Shown: positions 25,935-35,650 of the stretch, piece by piece | How positions within the stretch are numbered: position 1 is the stretch's first letter | How the letters are laid out: every line of letters begins with the position of its first letter | Assembly (NCBI GenBank): GCA_964441775.1 | Contig: CAYTVL010000024.1 | Location: forward strand, 20,102-84,101 | Source of the DNA: SYOC01 sp964441775 | GTDB taxonomy: Bacteria; Desulfobacterota; Binatia; Bin18 | Length of the DNA: 64,000 nt | Direction: 5' to 3' | Made by a program: the position numbers and the translations under genes | Notes under the pieces: model-generated | Told to the model about the DNA's origin: nothing | The model's input: only the letters and a program-made list of their open reading frames with translations | Databases searched by the model: none

Positions 25935-28739
25935 ATGGAGCCCTCTCGCTATCTCGCCGGCATTGACTTAGGCACGACCAACTGCGCGGTTGCTTATGTA
26001 GACACGACGAGTTCGTTGTCCGTCCGCCATTTTCCTCTCCCGCAATTAGTCAGCGAGGCGACCATCGCGCCGCAAGCGACCTTGCCGTCGTTTCTCTATG
26101 TTCCCGGTCCGCACGATTTGCCGGCGGGTAGTCTGGCGTTACCGTGGGATCGCGAGCGCAACTATGCTGTCGGACAGTTCGCGCGGGTGCAAGGGGCACG
26201 GGTGCCTGGACGATTGGTTGCTTCGGCGAAATCGTGGTTGTGTCACGCTGAGGTCGATCGTCATGCCGCGATTCTCCCGTGGGGCGGGCCAGCGGAAGTC
26301 GCGAAACTCTCTCCCGTCGCGGTTTCCGCTCGCTATTTGCTCCACATTCGCGAAGCTTGGAACCAGCGGATGGGAAAGCAACATGCACTGGAGACCCAAC
26401 AGGTGGTCCTCACCGTGCCGGCGTCATTCGATGAAGTTGCTCGTGAACTCACCGTCCAGGCTGCGGAGCAGGCGGGTCTGCCCCATGTCACGCTTCTTGA
26501 AGAACCACAAGCCGCCTTATACGCGTGGCTGGCCGCGCATACGGATTCCTGGCAGACGCAGGTGCGCGCCGGCAGCATCATTCTTGTGTGCGATGTAGGC
26601 GGCGGCACGACCGACCTGAGCTTGATTGCGGTCACTGAAGGCAAAAACCAACTGCAACTTGAACGCCTGGCGGTGGGAGATCATCTGCTGCTGGGCGGCG
26701 ATAACATGGATATTGCCCTGGCGCGGCTAGTGGAGTCGCGCCTCGCGAAAGGCGGACGTCTCGACGCCCAACGTTGGCAAATGTTGACCCATCTCTGTCG
26801 GGTCGCCAAAGAAGATCTGTTTGCCGATCCGAATCGCGCCAGTGCGGCATTGACGCTGCCGGGGCGCGGGAGCGCCGTGGTCGGCGGCGCACTTAGCGAC
26901 ACTCTTACTCGCGCCGAGCTGGAACAAGTAGTACTTGACGGATTTTTCCCGCAGGTGGACCCGGACGCGACGCCACGACGCGGCGCGCGGGTTGGATTGC
27001 AAGAATTTGGTCTCCCCTATGCTTCAGAGCCTGAAATTCCGCGCCATTTGGCCTGGTTCCTCCGTCAGCATGCTCCATCTGACAACGGGGCAAGGGTGAG
27101 GCCCGATGCTATTCTGTTTAACGGCGGAGCCTTAACCCCGTTGGCGATTCGTGAACGCATCGTTGATATTCTCTCGCGTTGGTTCCCCACCGAGAACGGG
27201 GCGCCATGGCGGCCCGCTGTGTTGACAAACACTAGCCTCGACCTCGCCGTGGCCTATGGCTCTGCTTATTACGGGTTAGTGCGACGTGGACAAGGGGTGC
27301 GCATCGGTGGCGGCAGTGCGCGTGCATACTACATCGGCTTGGGGACAACGGCGCAAAACACGGCTGAGAACCACGCCCCGGTGTTATGTCTGGTCCGTCA
27401 CGGCATGGAAGAAGGAGAAGAAGTGCATCTGGCTGAGCCGGAGTTTGAGGTGCTGGCCAATCAACCAGTGAGTTTTCCTCTCTATGCTTCCAGTACGCGG
27501 ACCACAGATCAGGCGGGCGCCGTGTTGTCGTTGCCTGTTGAACAGCTCTCGGCTCTTCCCGCGATTCGTACGGTGCTGCGGTTTGGGAAGAAGACCGGCG
27601 CGGCAAAAATTCCCGTGCAGGTGTCGGCCAAGTTTACTGAAGTGGGGACATTGGAACTCTGGTGCGAATCTCGCCAGACCACGCACCGTTGGCGCTTGCA
27701 GTTTCAACTGCGCGGCGAGGGCGCTCCGCCGCCTTTGTCTGCACCGGCGACTGTGAGTGATGAACACGTCATTGAAGAGGCGTCGTTGCGCGAGGCCGTG
27801 CGGTTATTTGATGTGGTATTTGCCGCCGCCCCCGCTAATGGAGAACCCGTGACGCCGCAGAACTTGACCCGTCAGCTTGAGCAGACACTGGGACTGAACA
27901 AAGACAACTGGCCGCTCAGCGCCATTCGTTCCCTCTGGGAGGCGTTATGGGAGCGGCAGAAGGGGCGAGAGCGCAGCCCGGAGCACGAGGCGCGCTGGCT
28001 CAACCTGCTGGGCTTTTGTCTGCGTCCAGGATTTGGCCACGCCACTGACGAGTGGCGACTCCAACAATTGTGGAAAATGTATCCACGCGGACCTTTGCAT
28101 GCAAACGCCGTGCAGTGCCGCGCCGAATGGTGGACATTGTGGAAACGAATCGCGGGTGGGTTGAGTCGTCAACAGCAGACCGTATTGTACAACGACACAG
28201 CGCCGTGGTTATTGCCAAAACTCAAGAACAAAATAAAATCTGGGCGTTCCAAGGTTGGTCCGCAAGAACTGCGCGAAATGTGGCAAGTGCTGGGCAGTTG
28301 CGAACGGCTTCATCCTGACGCCAAGGCTGATCTCGGTGAGGAACTTGTACGTTTGGTAGAGAAGAATAAAGCCTCGGACCAGGAGAGCTGGGCGCTGGCC
28401 CGGCTTGGCGCACGGACGTTGTTCTCTGGTCCGGCGAACTGTGTCGTGCGACGCGATACGGCGGCGGCGTGGCTAGAGCGACTGTTGGGAAGCGAATGGA
28501 AGAAACCAGAGATGACGGGCTTCGTCGTGGTGCAACTCGCGCGGTGTACCGGGGACCGCACTCGTGATCTTGACGATCACGTACGTCAGCGTGCAGCCGA
28601 GCGTTTGGCTTTTTTGCCGTCAGGTGAGCGATGGGCGCGGCAAGTGTTGGAAGTTGTTGCGCTGGAAGCAAAAGAGCAAGCGCGGATTTTTGATGAATCG
28701 TTGCCCGTGGGGTTGCAGATCAAAAGTGCGAGTGAATAA
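25935..28739 (+). CDS. Hsp70-family protein with C-terminal extension (DUF3731-like)
   Basis: A 934-aa paralog of the preceding gene. The ATPase part (residues 1-~600) has GIDLGTTNC at 9-17, CDVGGGTTDLS near residue 220 and LGGDNMDIALARL. The extra ~310 residues are helical and rich in Trp and Leu (SIRSLWEALWERQKGRE, LNLLGFCLRPGFGHA, MYPRGPLHANAVQCRAEWW), matching the DUF3731 extension of this Hsp70 subgroup. Together with DUF2760 and the shorter Hsp70 it forms a conserved-looking trio, perhaps a dedicated chaperone or signalling complex at the membrane. Start ATG at 25935. Confidence 0.85.
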   Translation: MEPSRYLAGIDLGTTNCAVAYVDTTSSLSVRHFPLPQLVSEATIAPQATLPSFLYVPGPHDLPAGSLALPWDRERNYAVGQFARVQGARVPGRLVASAKSWLCHAEVDRHAAILPWGGPAEVAKLSPVAVSARYLLHIREAWNQRMGKQHALETQQVVLTVPASFDEVARELTVQAAEQAGLPHVTLLEEPQAALYAWLAAHTDSWQTQVRAGSIILVCDVGGGTTDLSLIAVTEGKNQLQLERLAVGDHLLLGGDNMDIALARLVESRLAKGGRLDAQRWQMLTHLCRVAKEDLFADPNRASAALTLPGRGSAVVGGALSDTLTRAELEQVVLDGFFPQVDPDATPRRGARVGLQEFGLPYASEPEIPRHLAWFLRQHAPSDNGARVRPDAILFNGGALTPLAIRERIVDILSRWFPTENGAPWRPAVLTNTSLDLAVAYGSAYYGLVRRGQGVRIGGGSARAYYIGLGTTAQNTAENHAPVLCLVRHGMEEGEEVHLAEPEFEVLANQPVSFPLYASSTRTTDQAGAVLSLPVEQLSALPAIRTVLRFGKKTGAAKIPVQVSAKFTEVGTLELWCESRQTTHRWRLQFQLRGEGAPPPLSAPATVSDEHVIEEASLREAVRLFDVVFAAAPANGEPVTPQNLTRQLEQTLGLNKDNWPLSAIRSLWEALWERQKGRERSPEHEARWLNLLGFCLRPGFGHATDEWRLQQLWKMYPRGPLHANAVQCRAEWWTLWKRIAGGLSRQQQTVLYNDTAPWLLPKLKNKIKSGRSKVGPQELREMWQVLGSCERLHPDAKADLGEELVRLVEKNKASDQESWALARLGARTLFSGPANCVVRRDTAAAWLERLLGSEWKKPEMTGFVVVQLARCTGDRTRDLDDHVRQRAAERLAFLPSGERWARQVLEVVALEAKEQARIFDESLPVGLQIKSASE

Positions 28740-28801
28740 AAGATCCCTCCAGTCGTCTTCCTGCGAAGCAAAAGAGCCTGACGAAGAAACGAGCACGCAC
28801 T

Positions 28802-30583
28802 ATGAACACCGAATCGTCGTCGAACGGTCAGCTTCACGAAGAAATCGCCACGCTGCGGAGACGAGTGACTGAGCTCGAAGAGAAAAACAACGAGCTACAA
28901 CAGTCACTAGCTCTGCTGCGGGAAAGTGAGAGACGGCTCCAAGAGATTGTTGAAAATTCGCCGGCGGTCATCTACGCAAAGGACGTCAAGGGACACTATC
29001 TCTTGATGAACCGGGAATATGAGCGGCGCCTTCACATTGCTAGAGAACACTTTCTTGGAAAAACAGATAGTGATCTCTTTCCTGCCGCTGTCGCTACTCA
29101 ACTGCGAGTGAATGATCAGCAAGTGCTCGAGGCCAAAACGCCGCTCGAATTTGAAGAAGAGGTGTTTCACGGTGATCAGCCGCAAGTTTACGTGACGATG
29201 AAATTCCCTATCCATGATGAGCAAGGAAAGCCCTACGCCATCGCTGGTGTTGCCGCCAATATCACCGCACGGCGACAAGCTGAAAACGAGCTGCGTCGCG
29301 CACATGACGAGTTGGAGCGGCATGTGCATGAACGGACTGTAGCGTTGGAGGAAGCGAACACAGTCTTAAAATCAGAAATCGCCGAACGAGAACGTATAGA
29401 AGAAGCGTTACGAGCCGCCGAACAGGAGTATCGACAAATTTTCGAGCACATGCCCGTCGGGATTTATCGCTCCAGCATTGATGGAAAGCAGATTCGTGCG
29501 AATCCAGCACTAGTGAAGTTGAACGGCTACACTTCGGAAGAAGAGATGTTGCCGTCCGTCAACGATATCGCGACCGAGTGGTATGTCGATCCGCATCGAC
29601 GCGAAGAATTCAAAGAGATCTTGGAGCGGCAAGGTTATGTGACCGGGTTCGAGTCCGAGATTTATCGCCATAAAGCGCGAGAGCGCATCTGGATCACGGA
29701 AAACGCTCGCTTAGTGCGGGACCAAGAGGGCAACCCGCTCTATTACGAGGGAACGGTGCAGGAGATTACCGAACAGAAACGCGCCGAAGAAGAACGCCAA
29801 CGATTGCAAGTCCAGCTCTTTCAGAAACAAAAACTCGAAGCGCTTGGTACGCTCGCTGGAGGGGTGGCGCACGACTTCAATAACATTCTGGCGGTGATCA
29901 TGGGTTACGCGGAGTTAGTCCGAGATGCGACGGAGCGGGGCACGGTCGCCTGGAGGAACTTGGAGAAAATTATCGAAGCCACCCGCCGCGCAAAAATCCT
30001 GGTGCTGCAGATTCTCACCTTTAGTCGTCCCAGCGGCGAGAGATCACAAACGGTGAACATCCGGCGAACAATTGAGGACACGCTTCATTTCTTGCGCGCC
30101 TCTTTGCCGAAAACGGTGCAGGTCCAGTCGTTTTTGCATCATGTGAATGCGCCTATTTTGATTGAGCCGATCCACCTGCAGCAACTGCTCACAAATCTCT
30201 GTGTGAACGCCGTCCATGCGATGGAGGGTCGACGAGGGACCCTGGAAATCAGTCTTGCCGAACTTCACAAGAACGAAATATGGACTCGCCCCATTGTGTC
30301 TTTACCCCAGAACTCGTATGTGGAATTAATCGTGCGGGACTCTGGTTGTGGAATGAAACCGGAAGTGCTAGAGCGAGTTTTCGAACCTTTCTTTACCACG
30401 AAAGCTGTGGGAGAGGGGAGTGGGATGGGGTTGGCGATCGTGCATGGCATTGTCCAGAGTTGTGGGGGGGCGATCACCGTGCAGAGTCAGCCGGGGCAAG
30501 GAACAACTTTTTTTGTCTATCTTCCTATCGAGGAATCGTGGGCCAGAGAGAAGAACAAGGGGGCTGGCGCGGCAAGAGCTTAA
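28802..30583 (+). CDS. PAS-PAS sensor histidine kinase
   Basis: A 593-aa soluble hybrid-type sensor. In order: an N-terminal coiled coil (~10-45), a PAS/PAC domain (~45-165), a second coiled coil (~165-210), a second PAS/PAC (~212-335), a HisKA region with LAGGVAHDFNN and phospho-acceptor His357, and a HATPase_c domain with N box NLCVNAVHAM, DSGCGM and GEGSGMGLAIV. No membrane segments, so it senses a cytoplasmic signal, possibly through PAS-bound ligand. It begins 62 nt after the second Hsp70 and is followed 60 nt later by a CheY-like receiver, almost certainly its partner. Confidence 0.9.
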   Translation: MNTESSSNGQLHEEIATLRRRVTELEEKNNELQQSLALLRESERRLQEIVENSPAVIYAKDVKGHYLLMNREYERRLHIAREHFLGKTDSDLFPAAVATQLRVNDQQVLEAKTPLEFEEEVFHGDQPQVYVTMKFPIHDEQGKPYAIAGVAANITARRQAENELRRAHDELERHVHERTVALEEANTVLKSEIAERERIEEALRAAEQEYRQIFEHMPVGIYRSSIDGKQIRANPALVKLNGYTSEEEMLPSVNDIATEWYVDPHRREEFKEILERQGYVTGFESEIYRHKARERIWITENARLVRDQEGNPLYYEGTVQEITEQKRAEEERQRLQVQLFQKQKLEALGTLAGGVAHDFNNILAVIMGYAELVRDATERGTVAWRNLEKIIEATRRAKILVLQILTFSRPSGERSQTVNIRRTIEDTLHFLRASLPKTVQVQSFLHHVNAPILIEPIHLQQLLTNLCVNAVHAMEGRRGTLEISLAELHKNEIWTRPIVSLPQNSYVELIVRDSGCGMKPEVLERVFEPFFTTKAVGEGSGMGLAIVHGIVQSCGGAITVQSQPGQGTTFFVYLPIEESWAREKNKGAGAARA

Positions 30584-30643
30584 AATGCTCGGGTGTTCTT
30601 TTCTCGGCGAGCGACGGCATACAAGATAAGGGAGAAGCTCGTG

Positions 30644-31012
30644 ATGACGCGGATTCTCGTTATTGATGACGAAGAGATGGTGCGCGACATGCTCCGACAA
30701 ACGCTGGAGTATGCGGGCTATGAAGTGCTTGAAGCCTCTGAAGGAGAGATTGGCTTACGGCTCTTTTATTCGCATCGGCCCGCTCTCGTTATCACTGATA
30801 TCTTAATGCCGGGGCGGGAAGGGATTGAGACTATCCGCGAACTGCGGAAAAAGGCTCCTGAAGCGAAAATCATTGCCATTTCTGGCGGCGGACGGGTGAG
30901 CAAGCAGGATTTTTTGCCTGTGGCGCAGTCCTTTGGCGCCGTGAAGACGCTGGCCAAACCCTTCGAGCGGCATGAGCTGTTGGACGCTGTTCGGGCTGTA
31001 CTCGCCCACTAA
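30644..31012 (+). CDS. Single-domain response regulator (CheY-like)
   Basis: A 122-aa receiver domain with no output domain. The acidic pocket is IDDEE near the N-terminus, the phospho-acceptor is Asp52 in VITDILMPG, and the conserved Lys lies in LAKPFE. AAGGGAGAAG provides the ribosome-binding site for the ATG at 30644. It is presumably phosphorylated by the kinase directly upstream, with output through protein contacts such as a further phosphorelay. It converges on the crotonase gene at 31068. Confidence 0.88.
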   Translation: MTRILVIDDEEMVRDMLRQTLEYAGYEVLEASEGEIGLRLFYSHRPALVITDILMPGREGIETIRELRKKAPEAKIIAISGGGRVSKQDFLPVAQSFGAVKTLAKPFERHELLDAVRAVLAH

Positions 31013-31067
31013 CAACAAGCGCAATGCCATCCATCTCCAGCGCTCCAACTTTTCAACCCTTTTGGCC

Positions 31068-31859
31068 TTACATTGACCCGAATTTTGGAGCCCGCTTTGC
31101 TAAAAATGCTTGCATGCCCTCACGCGCATCGTCTGAGAGAAAAATCGCACTTTGTGTCTGTTCTTCGTACGCTAGCGTTTCCGCCAACGTTCCTGTGGCC
31201 CCAAGATAGACACCCCGTTTAATGTACGCCAAGGTTTCGGCGGGACCGTCAGCGGGCCTTTTGGCAAAGGCGCGTACTTCCTCTTGAAACATCTGGTGGG
31301 GGAAAACGCGGTTAATGAGGCCCAGACGCAACGCTTCTTCTGCATCAATGCGATCGCCCGTCATAATGAGTTCCAGGGCGCGGCTCGTGCCGACGAGTTG
31401 CGTGAGGAGATAGTGCCCACCCCAGTCTGGCGCGAGTCCGATTTTGACAAAGCTCTCGGCAAAACGCGCCCGCTCTGAGCCGTAGCGAATATCGCAGGCC
31501 AGGGCGAGATTCATGCCGGCGCCTGCTGCAGCCCCATTGATAGCGGCGATGACCGGAATCGGCATGCGTCGGATGAGCTGCACAATTTCCCCGCCCAACG
31601 CCATGCGTTGCTTGAGCATTGAGGTGTCGTTTTGAGCTTGCATTTCTGCCATACTGGCAATATCGCCACCTGCGCAAAAGGCGTTGCCGGCGCCAGTGAT
31701 GATAATGCAACGCACGGCGGAATCGTGCGCGGCGTGTTGGAGTCGAGCGAGGAGCTCTTCTCGCATCGCGCCGCCTAAAGCGTTCATGACTTCGGGGCGA
31801 TGTAACGTGAGGGTGACGACTCGGTCGGCGAGATCATAGAGAATATGACTTGGGTTCAT
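31068..31859 (-). CDS. Enoyl-CoA hydratase/isomerase (crotonase family)
   Basis: A 263-aa crotonase-fold enzyme. Oxyanion-hole segments are GNAFCAGGDIASMAE and INGAAAGAGMNLALACD. The region KIGLAPDWGGHYLLTQLVG has Asp/Trp where canonical hydratases have Glu, resembling the PaaG/isomerase-like branch. It acts on acyl-CoA double bonds; the substrate is undetermined. SD AAAAGGAG precedes the ATG at 31859. It is monocistronic, opposite in direction to the kinase/regulator pair and to the lipoprotein gene. Confidence 0.85.
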   Translation of the reverse strand: MNPSHILYDLADRVVTLTLHRPEVMNALGGAMREELLARLQHAAHDSAVRCIIITGAGNAFCAGGDIASMAEMQAQNDTSMLKQRMALGGEIVQLIRRMPIPVIAAINGAAAGAGMNLALACDIRYGSERARFAESFVKIGLAPDWGGHYLLTQLVGTSRALELIMTGDRIDAEEALRLGLINRVFPHQMFQEEVRAFAKRPADGPAETLAYIKRGVYLGATGTLAETLAYEEQTQSAIFLSDDAREGMQAFLAKRAPKFGSM

Positions 31860-32020
31860 ACTCGGCTCCTTTTGTATGGGAAAACTGTAACGAGCGGTCG
31901 AGCACTGCGCCAGGGCTGGCCCGTGCAGCGGCGTTGCACCCTTTGTGTCAGTGTTGGAGATACGCGATTATTGAAAAAATAGAGATGAGATTCCGGACAT
32001 GAGTCGACTTGGAGGATGTT

Positions 32021-33052
32021 ATGTTGTGTTGGCATTGGCAAGAGAAGAAACTTTTCGTGACTGGAATGCTCGTCTGGGTGGTGTTGAGCGCCGGGTGTAA
32101 CCGAGGAAAGGAACCGCCGCCCGCGCCCACACAGTCGCCAGGAGAACAGACGAACACTGCAACTGCGCCGACGCCAGAAGCGCCGCCTGCGACGAAAACG
32201 ACCGGGGCGCTCGCCGCCCGCGGCATCGTGCTTGCCAGTCGAGAGCTGGGCATGAGCGTGAGCGGCCCGGGGGCAAGTAATCCTGGCCGCGCATTGGATG
32301 TGCTCGAACGCCAGATCAATGTCTTTTTGCCGGAAATACGCAATGCTTATGAAAGCGCACGTGCGCAGGATCCGGCGCTGATGGGAAGTTTCGATGTTTC
32401 GATGATGATCGAAGCGAACGGTGGAGTCTCAGAGGTGCGGTTTCCCGTCAAGCGTGTCTCGAATGATCGCTTGACCGCTATGGTCTTCGATGAGATGCGG
32501 AACTGGATGTTTCCTCAGGCTGATTTGGAATCACAGTTACGTTTCACGATGCTTTTTGTCCCTCCTGGTATGGATGAAGCCTCAATTCTGTTGTGGGAAA
32601 AGCGCTTGGGGAGTCGTCCGGTAATTGAAAAATCCGGCGACACTGTGCCGCCTGTCGCTGTGGCTGCGGCGCGTCCTCCTGAGAAAGACGATTGGGACGT
32701 GAACTCCAGAAAACGACAAGGCGAGCCCCTCGCGAAGATGACGCTAGAGGAGAAGTCCACGACAGTGACGAAGGAGCCTGCCCCTACGACTCCGCCACAA
32801 GCAAATAAAGGAAAATCCGGGGAAGAAGAAATTACGGGATGGTATCGGGTGTTGTATCCGTCGATGCTGCGCGCCGAACCGCTCGAGTCCGCCAAAGCCA
32901 TAACCCGCTTGCAAAAAGGCACACGCATACGGGTGGTGCGTATCATTAGAGGTCAGTGGCTAGAGGTGCGTTCCATTTCCAATCGACCTCCCGGTTTCTT
33001 GTGGTGGGAAGATGCCGTCGCCGAGCGTGAAGAACGAGCGGAGCAGCGGTAG
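32021..33052 (+). CDS. Lipoprotein with TonB/AgmX-like and SH3-like domains
   Basis: A 343-aa exported lipoprotein. The N-terminus has a hydrophobic stretch ending in the lipobox LSAGC (Cys near residue 27), then a Pro/Thr-rich linker. A domain around residues 85-185 (INVFLPEIRNAYESARAQDP, FDVSMMIEANGGVSEVRF) resembles the C-terminal domain of AgmX/PglI and TonB-like proteins. A second low-complexity linker leads to a C-terminal SH3-like domain (MLRAEPLESAKAITRLQKGT). The ATG at 32021 has GGAGG at ideal spacing; a TTG 12 nt earlier would overlap that SD. It is probably an envelope protein of a Gram-negative cell. Confidence 0.75.
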   Translation: MLCWHWQEKKLFVTGMLVWVVLSAGCNRGKEPPPAPTQSPGEQTNTATAPTPEAPPATKTTGALAARGIVLASRELGMSVSGPGASNPGRALDVLERQINVFLPEIRNAYESARAQDPALMGSFDVSMMIEANGGVSEVRFPVKRVSNDRLTAMVFDEMRNWMFPQADLESQLRFTMLFVPPGMDEASILLWEKRLGSRPVIEKSGDTVPPVAVAAARPPEKDDWDVNSRKRQGEPLAKMTLEEKSTTVTKEPAPTTPPQANKGKSGEEEITGWYRVLYPSMLRAEPLESAKAITRLQKGTRIRVVRIIRGQWLEVRSISNRPPGFLWWEDAVAEREERAEQR

Positions 33053-33133
33053 GCGCAAAAAGTGACTGTCCTGTCCTCCCGAGATGTGGTAACAAAAGGT
33101 GACCTTGAGCGCTGTGAAAAATAGGGAAGACGT

Positions 33134-33628
33134 ATGAAATTCCTTCTTCGTCTCAACGCCGCAAAGTGGCGGCTCTTTGTTGGGACTCTGGTTCTGCTTT
33201 TGGCTGGGTATGTGAGTATTCAATATTGGCAACCAGTTGACGCTCCGCCAACCCCGTCGCTCGCTCTATCCCAAGCTTCCCACGATTCTCCGGGCGCCCC
33301 TGTCGCCCAGGAGGCTCCTCCCCGGACACCCGCAAAGCCGGGTATGGAGGTGTACATTGATCCCAAAACTGGTCAATTCCGGAAACCTCCAGTCGGAAAG
33401 ATTCCTGGAGGAGTCCAAACGTCTCCACCTTCTAATCATGATGAGGGGGCAAGACCGAGATCATCGAGAAAAGGGTTGGAGGAACAAGAGAGCCCTGTTG
33501 CCGGCGGCGGCATTGTGACAAACGTGCATCTGCGTTTTCGTCGTCCGTTAGTGGCGTCGAGAGATGAGAATGGCAAGCTCACCATCCAGCACGTCCCTCA
33601 AGAAGCAGACCTCAATGGAGAGCGATAA
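33134..33628 (+). CDS. Single-pass, proline-rich exported protein of unknown function
   Basis: A 164-aa protein with one N-terminal hydrophobic segment (WRLFVGTLVLLLAGYVSIQYW, abbreviated here to its first 20: WRLFVGTLVLLLAGYVSIQY) and a Pro/Ser-rich, low-complexity remainder with no recognised domain. It is presumably anchored with its C-terminal part outside the cytoplasm. GGGAAGACGT precedes the ATG. It sits between a lipoprotein gene (82 nt upstream) and a secreted metalloprotease gene (47 nt downstream), all on the plus strand, so it may belong to the same envelope operon. Confidence 0.6.
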   Translation: MKFLLRLNAAKWRLFVGTLVLLLAGYVSIQYWQPVDAPPTPSLALSQASHDSPGAPVAQEAPPRTPAKPGMEVYIDPKTGQFRKPPVGKIPGGVQTSPPSNHDEGARPRSSRKGLEEQESPVAGGGIVTNVHLRFRRPLVASRDENGKLTIQHVPQEADLNGER

Positions 33629-33675
33629 TGTGACGCGTGGAACAACGTCGTAAAACTCTCCCTGTCGCAAGAAAG

Positions 33676-35463
33676 ATGACCCACGTGCACCGCCTTCTCC
33701 TCTTCCTCTGCTTGGTCATGCTGACGCTACCCTTACTGGCGCAAGCTGCAACTGTAAAAATTATCAACCGTGATGGCCCGAACGAAGGGTTCAGCGATCC
33801 CACCCCGGTCGCGCCGGTAGGCGGCAATACCGGCGCGACGCTTGGGGCGCAGCGAAAGAACGCCTTGCAATTTGCCGCGGATATCTGGGGCGCTCGACTC
33901 GACAGTTCGGTAGATATTCGAGTCGATGCTGAATTTCATCCGCTGCCGTGTGACGCTTTTTCGGCGGTCCTCGGTTCCGCTGGTCCGAATTCCGTGATTC
34001 GGGACTTTGCTCATGCTCCCGTGGCGGGCGTCTGGTTTGTCCAGGCGTTGGCCAATAGTTTATTTGGAGCGGATGTAGATCCGGAAGTGGATGACATTGA
34101 AGCGGACTTCAACAGCGATCTTGGCGCTCCCGAATGTTTAGCCGGGGCGCAGTGGTATCTTGGTTTCGACGGCAAACCTCCGGCCGGACAGATTGACTTT
34201 GTCACCATTGCTTTGCACGAACTAGCGCACGGGCTGGGTTTCCTTGAGTTGATGAACCTCCAGACTGGAGAGAAGCTCCTCGGTTTGGATGACGCATTTA
34301 TCCGGTTTCTCGAAAATCAACAGACCGGAAAACTCTATCCCGAGATGACGGATGGCGAACGTGTCGCGGCCAGCGTGGCGACGAATAATTTGGTGTGGAC
34401 GGGGGAGCAGACCACGGCGGCGGCTGAAGAAGACGTTTTGGTGCAAGGCACAGATGAACAGACGGGCCAGGTGAAACTGTATGCACCGGAGCAGCCAGAC
34501 CCGGGTTCGTCGGTGGCGCATTTCAGCGACGCCGTGTCGCCGTCGGAATTGCTGTCGCCTTTCTACATGGGTCCGAATCACAACGTAGATCTCACGGTCG
34601 CTGCGTTTGCTGACATGGGCTGGCAAGTCGCGGCGTCCGCTTCCTGTGGTAACGGCGTGCTCAATCTTGGGGAAACGTGTGACGATACCAATCGCTCGGA
34701 CGGGGACGGGTGCGATCACACGTGTCGCGTGGAGGCGTGTTTCACTTGCACTGGGGAACCTTCTATCTGCGCCCCGGAACCCTCCTGCGGGCTGGCTGTT
34801 GACCACTTCAATTGTTACCGGGCCCAGGTAGCAAAGGGAGCTCCATTTTTTGCTCCTCGCAAAGCGACACTAGCCGACGAGTTTGCCACAGGGGACCTCA
34901 CTCTGGTGAAGCCGACTAACCTGTGTAGTCCGACTCACGTAAATGAAAGCGGGATGTTTGATCCCACTGCTCACCTTACCTGCTATCAAGTCAAAGGCGC
35001 GATGACGGGACAGGTAGGGGTAGCCAATCAGGAAATTCGCGTGGCGAACCAATTTGGCGGCGATCAGCATTTGCTACTCTCGCGGCTTCAGTCGCTCTGT
35101 TTGCCGTCGATGACAGATAACACACCTTCGCCGCTCAAGGTGGACTCCTATGCTTGCTACCAGGCGCAAGCGTCGAGCGAGTCTCCCCCTCTGCAGCGGC
35201 GCGGGGTGCAATTTTCCGATTCATTCTCGACCGGTGCTGCGGCGATCCGCAAGGCTGTGAATTTCTGCGCCCCGCTGGCAATGGGCGACAAGGCCATCGA
35301 TCCGGCGGCGTCTCTTACCTGTTACCAGTTGCAGAAGGATCGTGGCGGAGAAACCTCAAGTAGTCGCACGGTGATTGTGGAGAACGCCCTTGGCCCCAAG
35401 CAAACGCTTGCGACCTCAGGCCTCGGTGTGCTGTGCGTGCCTTCTGTCAGAATCGGACAATGA
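33676..35463 (+). CDS. Secreted zinc metalloprotease-like protein with cysteine-rich repeat region
   Basis: A 595-aa exported protein. The signal peptide begins at the ATG at 33676 (hydrophobic core LLLFLCLVMLTLPLL, cleavage near AQA). The catalytic motif HELAHGLGF gives the HExxHxxGF zinc site. Around residues 320-370 a cysteine-rich segment (GNGVLNLGETCDDTNRSDGD) matches the DUF4215-type repeat common in myxobacterial surface proteins. The C-terminal ~220 residues contain three related Cys units (NCYRAQV, CYQVKG, CYQLQK). An in-frame GTG at 33637 would lengthen the n-region. Substrate unknown; extracellular or envelope location inferred. Confidence 0.8.
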   Translation: MTHVHRLLLFLCLVMLTLPLLAQAATVKIINRDGPNEGFSDPTPVAPVGGNTGATLGAQRKNALQFAADIWGARLDSSVDIRVDAEFHPLPCDAFSAVLGSAGPNSVIRDFAHAPVAGVWFVQALANSLFGADVDPEVDDIEADFNSDLGAPECLAGAQWYLGFDGKPPAGQIDFVTIALHELAHGLGFLELMNLQTGEKLLGLDDAFIRFLENQQTGKLYPEMTDGERVAASVATNNLVWTGEQTTAAAEEDVLVQGTDEQTGQVKLYAPEQPDPGSSVAHFSDAVSPSELLSPFYMGPNHNVDLTVAAFADMGWQVAASASCGNGVLNLGETCDDTNRSDGDGCDHTCRVEACFTCTGEPSICAPEPSCGLAVDHFNCYRAQVAKGAPFFAPRKATLADEFATGDLTLVKPTNLCSPTHVNESGMFDPTAHLTCYQVKGAMTGQVGVANQEIRVANQFGGDQHLLLSRLQSLCLPSMTDNTPSPLKVDSYACYQAQASSESPPLQRRGVQFSDSFSTGAAAIRKAVNFCAPLAMGDKAIDPAASLTCYQLQKDRGGETSSSRTVIVENALGPKQTLATSGLGVLCVPSVRIGQ

Positions 35464-35529
35464 TCTCTGCGCTTCGGAGCCAGAGAAGCAATACTACAGG
35501 AATTTCAGTAGTGATGCCGTTTCGTCTTT

Positions 35530-35557
35530 GTAGGGGCGTAGTATGCTACGCCCCTAC
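35530..35557. repeat. Perfect 12-bp palindrome with 4-nt loop
   Basis: GTAGGGGCGTAG, loop TATG, then CTACGCCCCTAC. No T-run follows, so a repeat is more likely than a terminator. The sequence is close to the palindrome found in frame within the cyclase gene at 61798-61821. Confidence 0.75.
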
Positions 35558-35650
35558 GGAAAACTCGGCGTCATTATAGAGCAGGAAATCAAACTGCAAT
35601 TTCTCGGACTCTGACTTTAGAGTTGCGGTCCTTCTTCCGATTTTATACGC

